NCBI GenBank assembly: GCA_018398765.1
Contig: JAHBMJ010004436.1
Location: forward strand, 14,873 to 78,872
Direction: 5' to 3'
DNA length: 64,000 bases
DNA from: Chromera velia
Taxonomy: Eukaryota; Sar; Chromeraceae
Shown: one piece after another, positions 1 through 12,179 of the stretch
Numbering within the stretch: the stretch's first letter is position 1
Layout of the letters: each line of letters begins with the position of its first letter
Translations under genes and position numbers: made by a program
The notes under the pieces: generated by a model
What the model saw: only the letters and a program-made list of their open reading frames with translations
Database searches by the model: none
What the model was told of the DNA's origin: nothing

Positions 1-1978
1 CCAGGTCGACGCTGGGGTGTCCTCATCTGCCTCCCCTCAGCCCGACTGCAGAGAAGGCGATTTGGGGGACAGAAGCGGGATCTCTGCCCCTTGGACTTCA
101 TGGCCTCCACCGAGAGAGTCTGAACGTGCCTGCCGCGGGGGGGCACCTCCCCCTCCCCCTGCTGCCTGAAAAAGAGAGCGTGGGGGAGGGAGTAGAGGAC
201 TTGATCTCGAGGGACGAGGGGAAAGACAAAGAGGGGCCGCCCGTAATCCCTCTGAAGGCAGAGCGGACAGTGTCAAGTGTGGGCTCTGGAGGGTGTCGGG
301 GTTCTTCGTCTGGTCCTTCAGGGGGCCCTTTTCCGCTTCGACTTCGGAAGATGAAGAGCTTCTCTGTGCAGAGCCACGCCGACGTTCTGGAAAGGGCGGT
401 GGTGGAAGCAGGAAGGGCTCTTGATCTGATGGATGAGGTGCCAATGCCAAAACAAGACGAGCCACCGTTCGTGGTCAGTCAGTTAGTCAGTCAGTCAGTC
501 AGTCTGTCTCTCTCTCTCTCTCTCCCTCCTCTCTGTCTGTCTGTCTGTCTGTCTGTCTCTGAAACAGAGGCTGCCTGTCTTCATCGCGTAAGATGCCTCT
601 CCAATCTGTTTTTTTCTGTTTCAATGTGACATTGCTTTGACGCTTTTTTCTTCCCCTGTGTACGGGGGTGTTCGTGTGTGAGTGCTTGCTCGTGTGTGGG
701 GGGTGGGGGGGGTGAGTGGGTGGTGAGAGGGAAAGAGTGCATCAGAGTGCATTCATACTACATGTGCATACTTCGAAGTGGTCGTCTATGTGTGTTTCGA
801 CGATGAATGAAGAGATGAATGAGTGAGTAAAAGAGAGAGAGAACGGAATGAGGGAAGAAGATTCAAAATCCTGCCGACTGGCCCAAAGAAAGAAAGAAAG
901 ACTCAATAGAGAAGCGTGTGTCATCAATTAATTGACAAATTGCAGGTGGATCTTCTAACGGGAGAGTTCAGCCAAACCGTGCATGCAAAAAGAATTCTGT
1001 ATGAAAGTAAACAAATTGCAGGTGGATCTTCTAACGGGAGAGTTCAGCCAAACCGATTGGATTGCCGCTCTCCGTGACTCCTCTGACAAACACCCTGCAG
1101 AGACAGAGAAAGAGACGGGGGCAGACGAAGGAAAAGACTCTCATTTGTTCGCCTGTTACCAACTCAACAGGTCTTCCTCTTGTGACCCGCCCCCGAGCCA
1201 GTCTCATCTGCACCCGCCGTCAGTCGGGTGCGAAATTGCTCCTTCAATGTTTGCTCCACGAGAATCGACTACTGACACCGGAACAGCGGCACCTGCCGCG
1301 GGCTCAGCAGCAAGTGCTGGGCCCTCTTCTTCTTCTTCTTCTTCTTCCTGTTCTCACCGAGACTCTGCGCCCTCTTCGACGACAGGGGCCTCGGCCTCGG
1401 CCGGGGGGGTGCAGCAGTCGTCCTCTTCCTTCTCTTCCTCTTTGTCTTCAAAGGGAAAGAGCGCGGGAGTGAGCCCAGACTCTGTGAGTGCAGAGCTGGG
1501 CGTACAAGAGCCAGGGGAGGGAGAGGCAGAGGAAGACAAAGTGTCCGAAGAACCATTCGACTGTTGGCGATTTGAGACCATCTCGTTTGACGCGATGAAA
1601 GAAAGTTGGCTCACCGCACCTCCCATCCGAGAGGAGGAGGGGTTCAGTCTGCGCAGTGCCCCCACTGAGGCAGCCTCAAAGACTGTCGAGAGAGCCCACC
1701 CAAACCTTCAGGCTTGGCATGTGAACCGTTTCGTCTCCAGCTGCATCCGCTCGTCTGGAGAGGGCGTTGGGGGTGCGGTCTCAGGAAGGGACACGGAGTG
1801 CAGAGGGGTGTCTTTCAATGAAGGGGGGCTGGCTGAGTCTGAGGCTGCGCTTTCTCCTTTCGTTCTGGCAGAGAGGGCCCTTCTGTGTCGAAAAATTCTG
1901 AAGCGCCGCCTGCTAGACCCGGCGTTCATCGAGTCTGCAGGCAGGCGGGACAGGATAGAGACCATGAGTGACAGATAA
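1..1978 (+). CDS. 3' part of an unrecognised low-complexity protein gene (two exons visible)
   Basis: The reading frame is open from the window edge to about 470 and resumes at 1022, ending with TAA at 1976-1978. Both splice sites are phase 0: a GT follows ...EPPF at 471, and the acceptor ttgcag precedes VDLLTGEF at 1022. The first exon is Pro/Gly/Ser-rich and ends in a more ordered stretch (SFSVQSHADVLERAVVEAG). The second has a Ser-rich linker (Ser run near 1325-1350) and then a conserved-looking acidic/aromatic block (EEPFDCWRFETISFDAMKES). It ends in a basic segment (RALLCRKILKRRLLDPAF). I recognise no domain. The frame is the longest one and stays open through non-repetitive sequence, so I believe it is coding. 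The 5' end lies outside the window. The intron carries GTCA and GTCT repeats and a duplicated acceptor, listed separately. Confidence 0.6.
935..1055 (+). repeat. tandem duplication of an intron acceptor and exon start
   Basis: A 45-bp block (935-979) is repeated exactly at 1011-1055. Each copy contains the end of an intron (acaaattgcag) and the first 34 bases of the following exon. The copies are 76 bp apart, which is not a multiple of three. Splicing to the upstream copy would therefore shift the frame, while the downstream copy (exon start 1022) keeps it. Confidence 0.8.
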
Positions 1979-2435
1979 GCTAGAGGCAAACTTAGTCAGT
2001 CAGTCCATGCGGCCCTTAGCTGGACAGTTTTTTTTGCAGTCGGTTCCGTGCATCCCGCACGGCATGCAGTTGTGATGAGATGGAGGCACGCGTACGGATT
2101 CTGTTCATTCATGTGCGGCCTTCAGAGAGAGAGCCGCGACAAGAAAAAGAAAGAAGCGAAAGGAATGCCGACCCATCTTCTTCACCCAGATCACCGGGCA
2201 GATCCTTCCTGCATGTCATAAATGTCTTGTTCCTTTCCTCCTACTTCCCTCGATAGTTTCCCCCCTGGGCATACACACAAATGCCTGGTGGTAACTTTTC
2301 TTGCCGTGTACCTTTATATGGCAGCGTTTTTCTGTGGCATGCTGCTGTCAGTGCAACTGCGGGAGCCCAGCTGTCTACCCGTGCTGGCCCAGAAGAACCG
2401 ATTCCTTGCCTCCCACAATTTTGTTGTGTTCACAC

Positions 2436-2440
<5 letters not shown>

Positions 2441-2502
<62 letters not shown>
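2441..2502 (+). repeat. compound (CA)n-(GA)n microsatellite
   Basis: Sixteen CA units (2441-2472) run directly into fifteen GA units (2473-2502). Confidence 0.95.
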
Positions 2503-2507
<5 letters not shown>

Positions 2508-3147
2508 TTGGAGAGCAAGGGGGGGGTGGGGGGGGACTTCAAAGGCGCAAAGCGCGCGAGATGTATGATAGGGAACGACCGCAAGAATTCTGTTAACTGT
2601 GGGTGTGCGCACGCCTGCGCCTACAGGTACACGACGTTACCGTAGTCTGAGAGAAGGGATTGAATGAATTATCTGGATTCTTGCCGTCTTTCAGACGGAG
2701 TATGTAGCGTTCTTTCTTGATCAACATCGTAGTTCTGTGTGCGTAAGAGTCGTGTTGCCTTTCCTTTCCTTTGCCGGCGCTTCCTCACACACTCTCTTTC
2801 ACTCTCTCGCGCACTGCGTGGGTCTTTTTTGAAAGTCTCATCAATCACTACATCCATAAATTAACTAGTCCATAAAGTGTTTTCTTCTTGTAGTCTGCTT
2901 CTTTGCCGTACAGACTGTACGCTGGGAGACGGGTGATCGAATTTGATTTTTTTTTGTAAATATCACTTCTAGTCAAGTTGTAGAATCACTTCCTTAATTA
3001 AGGATAAACTAGAAGATGAAACGATAGACACAACTGGTTTCGTTACACCATAACAGCAGATGCATTTCCCTAGGCATTTCTAACGTATATTCTTTTGAAA
3101 GATTAAAACATATAATTTAAAAATATTCTATAAAGTTTTTTTTTTTT

Positions 3148-3178
3148 ATTATTGATTGATTGATATGTTCCACCCTAG
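3148..3178 (-). repeat. possible 3' end of a non-LTR retroelement (short tandem tail)
   Basis: Read on the minus strand, a conserved block AGGGTGGAACATATCAATCA ends in CAAT repeats followed by an A-rich run. The same block with one change and the same CAAT tail occurs at 43227-43264. A conserved 3' terminus with a short tandem repeat tail is typical of LINE or SINE 3' ends. Only about 25 bp are shared, so the family is uncertain. Confidence 0.4.
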
Positions 3179-3982
3179 GGCCTTCCCGCTATGTCTATCT
3201 GTCGCCAGAGCTAGCAAGGCGGGGCGTATCAGAAAAATTAGTAGCTAGTGCCACCTTAGTGGAGGCCTTGGATGGGGTGTTTAAGTGTTAGGTAAGTGGG
3301 GTTATGCCTAGTGTTATGCGAACATCCCTTATATAGAAAAGTCTATAAGAGTATCGATCCCTTCCCATATCGATAATGGATAGTTTATGTCACGACCTTT
3401 CGTCTTTTCATATTTTTTTTTATTTTATTTTTTTTTATTGGTTGATTGATTGGTTCTGCACTAAGCTTTCCCGATTTAAAAAGGCGATTGATTGATTGAT
3501 GTCAATTAAAATTTCAATTAATGTCAATCTCAAGGGCTAATAAGATGGAGCGTTCCTAAGCTAGACGAAAGTATCAAACCCCGCCTTGGCGGCCCGCATG
3601 ATCCCGCATGTACCAATCGAATATGTATGAAAGTACACCATACTATGCATGCACAAAGGTTGATTAGTCAGGCTTAGTCAGGCTGATGTGTTTAGTTATA
3701 ATGCAGAGCCTATTAATTAAATTTGATTTAATCTTAACACTGCTAGTACTAAACAGTACTTAACACTAGCATTAGCTCTTTATAAGAGAAAATCCTAAAT
3801 CCACTTAAGATATCCCAAAACTGGCTGCTTGTCCTGTGGTGAAGGGTTGTTTCACTTTAGTAGGATCGCTTGAGTGTATCAGTGAGTGTTTGAATTTTTA
3901 GAATAAAAACAATGCAGGCCCTTAAAGATACTTAAAGATCATAGAGACTGGGTTTAAACCCCTAGACCAAGCTTTCTAGACA

Positions 3983-4010
3983 CCGCGGCGTTTATGGTTA
4001 AGCGCCGCGG
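3983..4010. other. GC-rich hairpin in AT-rich island
   Basis: CCGCGGCG (3983-3990) and CGCCGCGG (4003-4010) form an 8-bp perfect stem around a 12-base AT-rich loop. About 190 bp further on lies GCGCCTGCGGCGC, the reverse complement of a motif shared with the MITE-like copies near 20.9 and 48.2 kb. Confidence 0.6.
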
Positions 4011-5116
4011 AGCGCCCAAACGGCGTACCATGGCATGCCGTGGTTATAAAACCTATTAAAACCTTGAAGAAAAGGGGGAAACCGCGGCATGATTGTTCCA
4101 GTCTCTACCTTTTCTAAGGTAAGTTGAACCGAATTGATCAGCAATTGATCAATTAAAATTAAATTTATCATTGAAATACCTGAAAAAAAAATTTTTGCGC
4201 CTGCGGCGCTCAGAAAAAACCGTTTTTATACGTTATATGGGGCCATGTCCAAACGGAGGGGGGCGTCGCCGCGGAGGGGCCTGGAAGGAACCACGGCACA
4301 GCCGCGGTGCTAAAAATGGCCGCTCTAGAAAGCCTGCCCTAGGCAAGCCTTTTTCGTTTTTGAATATAGGGAAGTGCACACAATCACGAAAAGGGCGAAG
4401 GAGGACAAAAGTAGACAAAAGCATTTCGAATTCGAGGAATGCCTAGAAAAACGACTGTGGATAAATTTAATTTAAAAAAAAAAAAAGTTGTTGATCCAAG
4501 ATCGGCCGAGTCGCGACTCGCGATCCGCGCTGTCAGAGGGAATCACTGCCCTTAATCTGCCCTTATATCTGCCCTTAAATCATCCCTTGTATTCCCAGTC
4601 TACCACCCTTCAAGCATCGATCCTTCAAGGTCCTTCAAGCATCTTCAAGCGTGCATGCGTGTACATCACACAGATCTACGTCACACACGTATACTTGCTG
4701 CGTGCCAGCTTGCATGGAAGGTTTCCGAAAGGAGTTCGTTGCTTGAGCCGGGCACTTCCGTCCGTATGTTGGGTTTTGTATCTGAAGTGAAGTTGAACAT
4801 TCAGTGCGGACAAACAGACTGATCGTCTCTTCAAGGCTCGCCGCTCTTTTAGTCCTTTTGGACATCTAAGGAGCGCAGTAGACGATCAATTGACTTTCAC
4901 CGCACGACCCTTGCAGTTAGACACGGCCTTGGGCTGCATCTGCAACTTTTTCCTTGGAACCCGAACTCAAAAAACGAAAAGAGACGCGTGAGGCGGTCTG
5001 CCTCTTTTCACCTCTGATCTCTCCCAAAGTTTCTGGAGGAGGAGCTGAGGCTGCAAAGACCACCTGGTCGAAGTCCAAGGACCTTGTCAGTGGCTGTTCG
5101 TGAAGAAAGGTGCGAG

Positions 5117-8100
5117 ATGACTTTGAGGCCCTTGGAACAAATGGATAAAGTGCAAGCGGAGAGGAACTGGCTGAGCTTGAAGGAGGCAATCTACCAGATC
5201 CATCTTCAGAATGCGTCTTCCCTCTCCTTCGAGGAACTTTACCGGTGCGTGGGTGAATCTGTGGAAAAGCAAGGGACACTATCGAAGGAGTTGCGCTTGG
5301 AAGTACTCTCGCGATAGGGCTCCGCCGTTCTCTCAGGGCGTGTTTGCCTTCTCGCCTCCCTTCGTGCTCTGCACTCCACACATCCCAGTCATGCAACCGT
5401 CTTCAAGTTTGTTCCCTTTTCTCTCATCTCACTGCCCATTCCGTCTCGCGATACAACCTTCAGAACGGTCCTTCCTCGGCCCCTCCTCTCGCAGGGGATT
5501 CCAGTCGCGCTCCGTACCTAACTTTCTTCCACGCATCCAGTGCTGTGTCTGGCGGTCACGCCCTGTTTTTTGGATGTTCATGTGTGTAATTTTTTCCCGA
5601 CTTTTTGTGTCTTCTGCCCTGTCTTTGTCCGTCCATGCTCCTGCCGCTGCTTTCCCGCATTGTTCGTTCAGTGCTTGACTTTGCTCTCTCCTCCCCTCCC
5701 CTCCCCTCCCCTCCTCTCTCGCGCGTGTCTGTTCTTCTGTACGCTATCTCTGTGGTCGCGCATTTCTGCCTGTCTCCTTCCTGCATACTTTTGTGTCTGT
5801 TCTTCGTTTCTGTTCTGTTTGATTGATTACTTTCTCTTCCTGTCAGTGTTCGCGGCCGTCTCCAAGTCTTCGATCTCCACGAATTCGTGCTCACTTAGTC
5901 TGCTGTTGACACCCCGTGCATGTCTTTTTCTTCTCCATTTGTATCAGCGTCTCTGTCTGCCTGTCTGGCTCCCAGCCTGTCTAGTCTGCCAGTGAAGATA
6001 AAAAACTAGACGAAAGCAAAAAGAAGTCTTTTCGTCCGTCTGAGAGGAAGAGAAAAAGGAAAGGAAAGAAAAAACGATGTAATAGTCTGTCTGTCCATCC
6101 GTCCGTCCGTCCGTGGGTCCACCTGCCTGCCTTCCTGTCTCTCTGCCTGCCTGGCTATCTGTAGTCTGTCTGAAAAGAAAGGAGGGAAAATAAAGAAATA
6201 TTCTCTGCCCGAAAAGAAAGTGAAAGAAATAGCGGTACTGTCGGTTTGTGGTTTTTCGCGGGTACGATTGTGTGGCTCTCTGTCCCTATGCAAAATGCGG
6301 TGTCCTGCTGTGTCGTGCCGATACCCACCCCCATTTTTTCCCAGCGCCCTTGTACTTTCCTGCGTTCCTGCTACGCTCTTTTCTCTGTTCTTTGTGCATT
6401 CATTGCCTTCTGTCTCTGTTCCCCAATTCCTTACGCCCTCTCCTCTCTTCTTTAGTCTTCGAATTCAACTGCTGTTGTTTCGTTCATTAAGTTGTTCGTT
6501 CGCTCTGCTTTTGCAGATACGCATATCAGTTGGTTCTTCACAAACATGGAGAGTACCTGTACTGCGGGGTGCGGGAGGAAGTGGCCAAACACCTGAAAGA
6601 GGTAGGTCGGTTTGTGAGTTTGTGGGCCATTTCTTTTCTGTCCTCCATTCCTTCTCCTCAGGTAGATCATCCCTCTCGACATGCGGCATTGTGTATATCT
6701 ATCTGTTCATCCATTCTGACACGAATGCATATGTTCTTTGAGTGTAAAGCGTGCATCTGTTTGTGGGGTTTGTCGATTCGGGTGGTCAGTCAGTAGCGGA
6801 AGAAGGGTTTGTCTCTGTCTGGCTGTCTGAAACCATATAGTCTGTCTGTCTGTCTGTCTGTCTGTCAAAAAGAGGGAGAAGAAGAAGAAACATATAGTCT
6901 GTCTGTCTGTCTGTCCCCTGCCCACTTTGTCTGAATTGTCGTGATGTTCTTTGTTGCTTTCTTTCTTTCTTTTTTTCTGTTGTGTTCATGAAGAAGAGGA
7001 GGGAAAGAAAACATATAGTCTGTCTTTTCTTTGTTTCTTTTTTTCTTTTTTTTGTCTTGAGTGGAAGCGGCAGAGGCAAACGCTTTCGGAGGTGGAGAGG
7101 CAAGGGGCGCTTAATTCTCACCTTTCGGCCCCCCTGCCCACGTTGTTTGATTGTTTGTTCTGTTTTTTTGTCTTTGTTCTTTGTTTCTTTCTTTTTGTCT
7201 GTCATGTACATGAAGAAAAGGAGGGAGAAGAAGAAACATATAGTCTGTCTGTCTGTGTCAGAAGAGAATGAAGGAAGACAAAAAGGGAAAGAAAAGTCGA
7301 TATAGTTTGTGTGAGGGAAAAGAACGAACAAACATTCTGTCTTGATGAGAAGCATGCAAAAGGCGTGGAAGGGGTCGACTGGACAGAGTAGAGGAGAGGA
7401 GATCTGTCAGTCAGTCAACGTGGGAGAAGAAAAGGAACTGAATCGGATAAGTAAAACAAATCTGACACTACGCGAACGACCGATCGTTCGTTCATTCATT
7501 CATTTATTCCTTCAGGTCGGAGGCCAGGTAGGTAAGCTGGGAGACGAGGAACTGCTCCCGATACTGCACGAGAGGTGGGAGAGCCACAAGACGACGATGG
7601 TGCTCATTAAGGACATCCTCATGTACATGGACAGAAACTACGTGGAGCAGTGCCACAAGGTCAAGGTATTCCCGATGGGCCTCGGGCTCTTCCGGGATCA
7701 CGTTGTCCTGCAACCTCAGGTCTCAGGCCGACTACAGCGAAGTCTCATTCATGCTGTGGCTGCCGAGCGGAATGGGCAGGCAATCGATCGTCTGCTCATC
7801 AAACGCACGCTTCAGATGTTGGTCGAACTGGGGGTGGGCAATTCCAACGACCGTTCCTCGAGGAAGGAAAGGGGGATGGATGAACTCTGGTTCTACAGAG
7901 AACTTTTTGAGGAGGCGTTGAAGGGAGCGACGGCCGAATTCTTCCGGAATGAGGCACACGACTGTATTTCGTCTTGTTCTGTTCCGGAATATCTGCGCAA
8001 GGTAGGCGCTAGTATTTACACACTACCCCCGTCTTTGCTTGCTGTTGTTTCATTCTACGAATGGAGACAAGCGAAAGAATGGAGTGGGAGGAAATGGGAC

Positions 8101-8167
8101 GCGGCAATCCCTTCCAGGTTGGCGTGGGACCTGCTTCCCTCCTTCGCTTCAGCATTCGTTCTGTCCA

Positions 8168-8202
<35 letters not shown>

Positions 8203-8425
8203 TTTTCTGTCTTTCGTCTTTTTTCTCTCTGTCCATCTCCCTCGGGGTCTTCCCTAAACTCTCCTTCCACTCCTCCCTCGGTCCTCCTCCCCCCCTGGCA
8301 ATCTCTCCTTCACATACCCGACGCAGTTCCTTTCACTGCCATCTGCAAGGCTCGTTCCCTCTGATGGATGGATGGATGGATGGATTGATGGTTGGTGTCA
8401 TGGGCGGCTGTCTTCGTGGTCTCTG

Positions 8426-8463
<38 letters not shown>

Positions 8464-10231
8464 TCCTTGGCTGGTGGGCTGCCGGTCCTGCTCTCTCTCT
8501 CGCGCATGATCAAACAAACACATGAAACCTGCCTCTCTTCTGCACCTGCCTGCCTCTCTTTATGTCCATGAGAGGGAAATGGTGCAGTGGGTGGGCCCAA
8601 CAGGTAAGTAAATTAAATGCGTGGATCACACACACTCCTTGTCCATTCATTCATGCAGGCCGAATCGCGTCTCCGAGAGGAGGCAGAGCGCGTCGACCGC
8701 ATCCTCCACCCCTCCTCCATGGCCCCCGTGATCCGCACAGTCGAGAGGGAGTGGCTGGTTCGAAACGCCAAAACTCTGGTGCACGTCAGTCACTTTGTCT
8801 GTCTGCATGTCCTTTCTATGCAGAGAGACGGGGCTGCCGAGACTCTTTTCTTCTTACTGTCTTCCTACATTTTCTGCGTGGCCCTTTGGTATTTCTGTCT
8901 TTTTCTTTGTCCTTCTGTCTGTGTTTCCTTTTGTCCGCGCAAAAGCTAGGAAGAACAGAAAAAGAGGGGAATGGATAGACCTTCCTCTTTCTCCCTCTTC
9001 TTCCCTCTTCCTCTCTCTTCCTGCCTCCGTCCCTCTCTCTCTCTCTGTGCGTGTGTGTGTGTGATGGTGCATGAATGTGAAAGTGTGCCCGCGCGTGCAA
9101 TTTTGCGTGAGATTGAGAAAGAGAACGCCAAAAGGCAAGAAGCCAGAAGAGAAGTGGAAAGAAAAGATGTGAAAGCAAAAGGGCAGGGCCAAAAAAACCA
9201 AGCAAGGAGAAACGAACAAACGAAAGAAGGGAAGAAAGAAAGGAAGGCAAGAGAAAAAGCGCGCGCGTGTGTTGAGGGAGAAGAAGCACGAAATGGTATG
9301 TACTGCTCTCTTCGCCGCCTCTGTACATCTCTATTGTTTGCTTTTTGTTTTTTCGTGCAGGATGAGGCGAGCGGCTCTGCCGTAATGCTTCGAAATGATA
9401 AGACGGAAGGTAAGTGGAAAGAGAAGACTGTATGAAGAAATCGGGAATTTTTACTCTCTCCTTGCATGTGCGACGCCATAACTCTGACTCTCAAAAAGTT
9501 AACCGATTTCGTTCCGACTTCTCTGGTAGGCCATTTTTCTGGATCTTTCCGCCAAATTAAATCCTCGTGCTGTGTTGTGACACGTCAATTAATTCCTTTG
9601 TGTTCCCTTGTGCGATCGAGCGAGCGTGTCTGTTTTCTGAAAGGCCTACATGCACTCATGACGCTTTGTCTCTCTCTGACCTTGCGAGGCCTGCAGACCT
9701 GAAACGTATGTACACCTTGTTCTCTCGATTGAGGGACGGGAGCGGGAGCACTCCTGCCTCAGTCATCCACTCGTGCGGAATGGGAGTGAAACAGAACCAG
9801 GGGGGGGGGTCGCGGGGGGGCGGCGGGAGGACTGGGGGGGGGCGAGGCGGCGTAGCTTCCTCTTCGTCGTCTTCCTCTTCCTCCTCCTCCTCCTCTTCTG
9901 CCTCTGCGTCTGCGTCTTCCTCTTCTTCCGCTGCTGCTGCTGCTGCTGTTGGAACGGGGGGAGGAGGGGGACCGTCTTGCGGGTGCGGGCTGGGAGGGAT
10001 AGAGGAGATGCAATCCCAAGTGCGCGCGTGTATTCTGGCTGCAGGTCTGTGACAGCTCTATCTGTACGTGGACTCTTTCGTCTCTGCTACCCTGACCTCT
10101 GTTTGCGAGTGTGTGTGTGTGTGTGTGTCTTTGTATGTATGTGTCTGTCTGTATGTGTGCGTGTATGTATGTGTCTATATGTATTTGTGTGTGTATGTAT
10201 GTGTCTGTATGTGTCTGTATGTATGTGTGTG

Positions 10232-10262
<31 letters not shown>

Positions 10263-10339
10263 ATGTATATATGTATGTATCTGTCTGTATGTATGTGTGT
10301 GTGTGTGTACATGTATGTGTATGTGTGTGTCTATGTGTA

Positions 10340-10412
<73 letters not shown>

Positions 10413-12142
10413 CTGTATGTGTTTACGCACTCAATCATTCATTCGATTGTTCAGTTGCTGGCCTGTTCTTCCAATCGTCTTGGCTCTACCCATCTGAGCA
10501 TCATCTGTCTCGGTCTCTTTCTCTCATTTACTTTTGTATGTTTTGGTGTCAGCCTCACTCTCTGACCACAAGTCAGTCTGCGTGGCGTGGCTGTCGATAT
10601 GACGTCGGGCACTTCACTGAAAGTCAATCAACGTGTTTGTGCGTCGACAATGGAATGGGATGGATGGACATGAAATGAAATGATATGAGAGCAGGGGAGG
10701 AAATCGTGAAGGACCCGGAAATGCTCCGAGATCCGTGCGCGTATATTTTGGCCCTCCTCGCACTGAAGAGACGGTACGACTGTTTTCTGAAGATTGCGTT
10801 TTCGGAGGACAGAGAGCTGGCTGTGGTGATGAAGGGCTCGTTCGAGTCGTTCATAAACAAAGACACCAGGACCGCCCACTTTCTGTCGCTCTACGTGGAT
10901 GACCTCTTCAAAAAGAGTCAGTCAGTCATTCAGTCAGTGAAACTCCAGGTAACTGCATGACAAGTTGACAAGCGAAGACACCGACGGTCATTCACTCCGC
11001 TGTCTGTTGTGCTTCTCATCAAGAGTCGGGGTGGTGGGGGGTTGAGATTCAGGAAGTGACGAAGCAAGCGAGTGGACGATGGTTTCTGTGTGAGAGAGGC
11101 AGAATAAGACGCAAAGTATCGTGGGTGGGTATCTTCTCTCTTCGCTCCTCTCTTCCTCCCTCCCCCCCTTTCCCCCTCCCCCCCCCCTCTTCCGTGCAAC
11201 CTGAAAGCATTGTTGAATAGATGAATAGGAGAGGCCGGGATAAATTGTTTGCAGCTCTGAAGAGTCAGGGCCTGGACGACGGAGAGATCGACCAGCGTCT
11301 GGATGAGGTCGTGGAGCTCTTCCGCTTTCTCCAGGACAAAGACGTCTTCGATAGCTACTACAAACAGGTCAGAGAGACGAAGCAGCGAAATGAGAGGAGG
11401 CGGGCGCGTAAGTAATCAGCGAAAAGAGTCAGAGAGAGAGTCGTCACAGTCAGAGCGCGTCCTTTCCACAGCTATGTATGAGAAAGAGGCACCGAACGGC
11501 GAGAGAGAGAGTCGAAAGCCATGAATGAATGAAATGGACTCATTCGTCCCGCCGTTCGACCGCTGCACGTGCCTCATCTTCTCTTCCTGCATGCCGACGG
11601 GGGGCCAGAGCGGACAGGATTCGCGGGATGGGATGCGTGGTGTAGTCTCAGTGCTCAGTGATTTATTTGCCGTTTCAGTTGCTCCGGGAAGTTTCGATTT
11701 GACGCTTCAGTTGGACAGACGCTGTTTCTTCATCGCTTTCTCTCTCTCTTTCTCTCGTTTTCTATCGTGATCGTGTGTAGTCATGTGGATATAATAGTAA
11801 TCAAATCTGGCGTTCACTGCCTTCCCTCCCTCCCAAGCGCCTCCCTGCCTGCGAGGCTTGCCGCCTGTCTACAGGTCCTCCTCACCTTTCCTCCGGGCCC
11901 TCTTTCCCTGTAATGCATGTGTCTGTCTATTTTTTTTGTGTGACTTTCTTTTTTTGTGTTTGCAGCAACTTGCCCGGCGCCTGCTGAGAGGCTCGTCAGT
12001 ATCTCACGACGTGGAAAAGATGATGATTGCGCGGTTCAAGACGGAATGCGGTCGGTTGGTTTGATCTTTCTCCCCCCTCCCTCCCCTCCCCCTTTCTCTA
12101 TGCGAGAGCAAAGTGGGATGTGTGTGAGAAAGAGAGGGCGCG

Positions 12143-12179
<37 letters not shown>

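Larger units (their letters stand above)
1979..5116. other. intergenic region upstream of the cullin gene
   Basis: No gene is supported here. It begins with a short GC-mixed stretch holding a (CA)n(GA)n microsatellite, then an AT-rich island at roughly 2860-4490 with poly-T runs, ATTG repeats and GC-rich hairpins. Mixed sequence just before the cullin start (4490-5116) presumably contains its promoter and leader. A small open frame at 4171-4446 (very basic, no homology I can name) lies inside repeat-like sequence, and I do not call it a gene. Confidence 0.6.

Noticed and set aside
4171-4446. 91-codon basic frame (+)
   Set aside because: It overlaps the GCGCCTGCGGCGC repeat motif in an AT-rich island and has no domain or splice context.
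10068-10678. Long Cys/Val-rich open frames on + and Thr/His-rich frame on -
   Set aside because: They are translations of the TG/TATG microsatellite in cullin intron 6, which lacks stops by composition.
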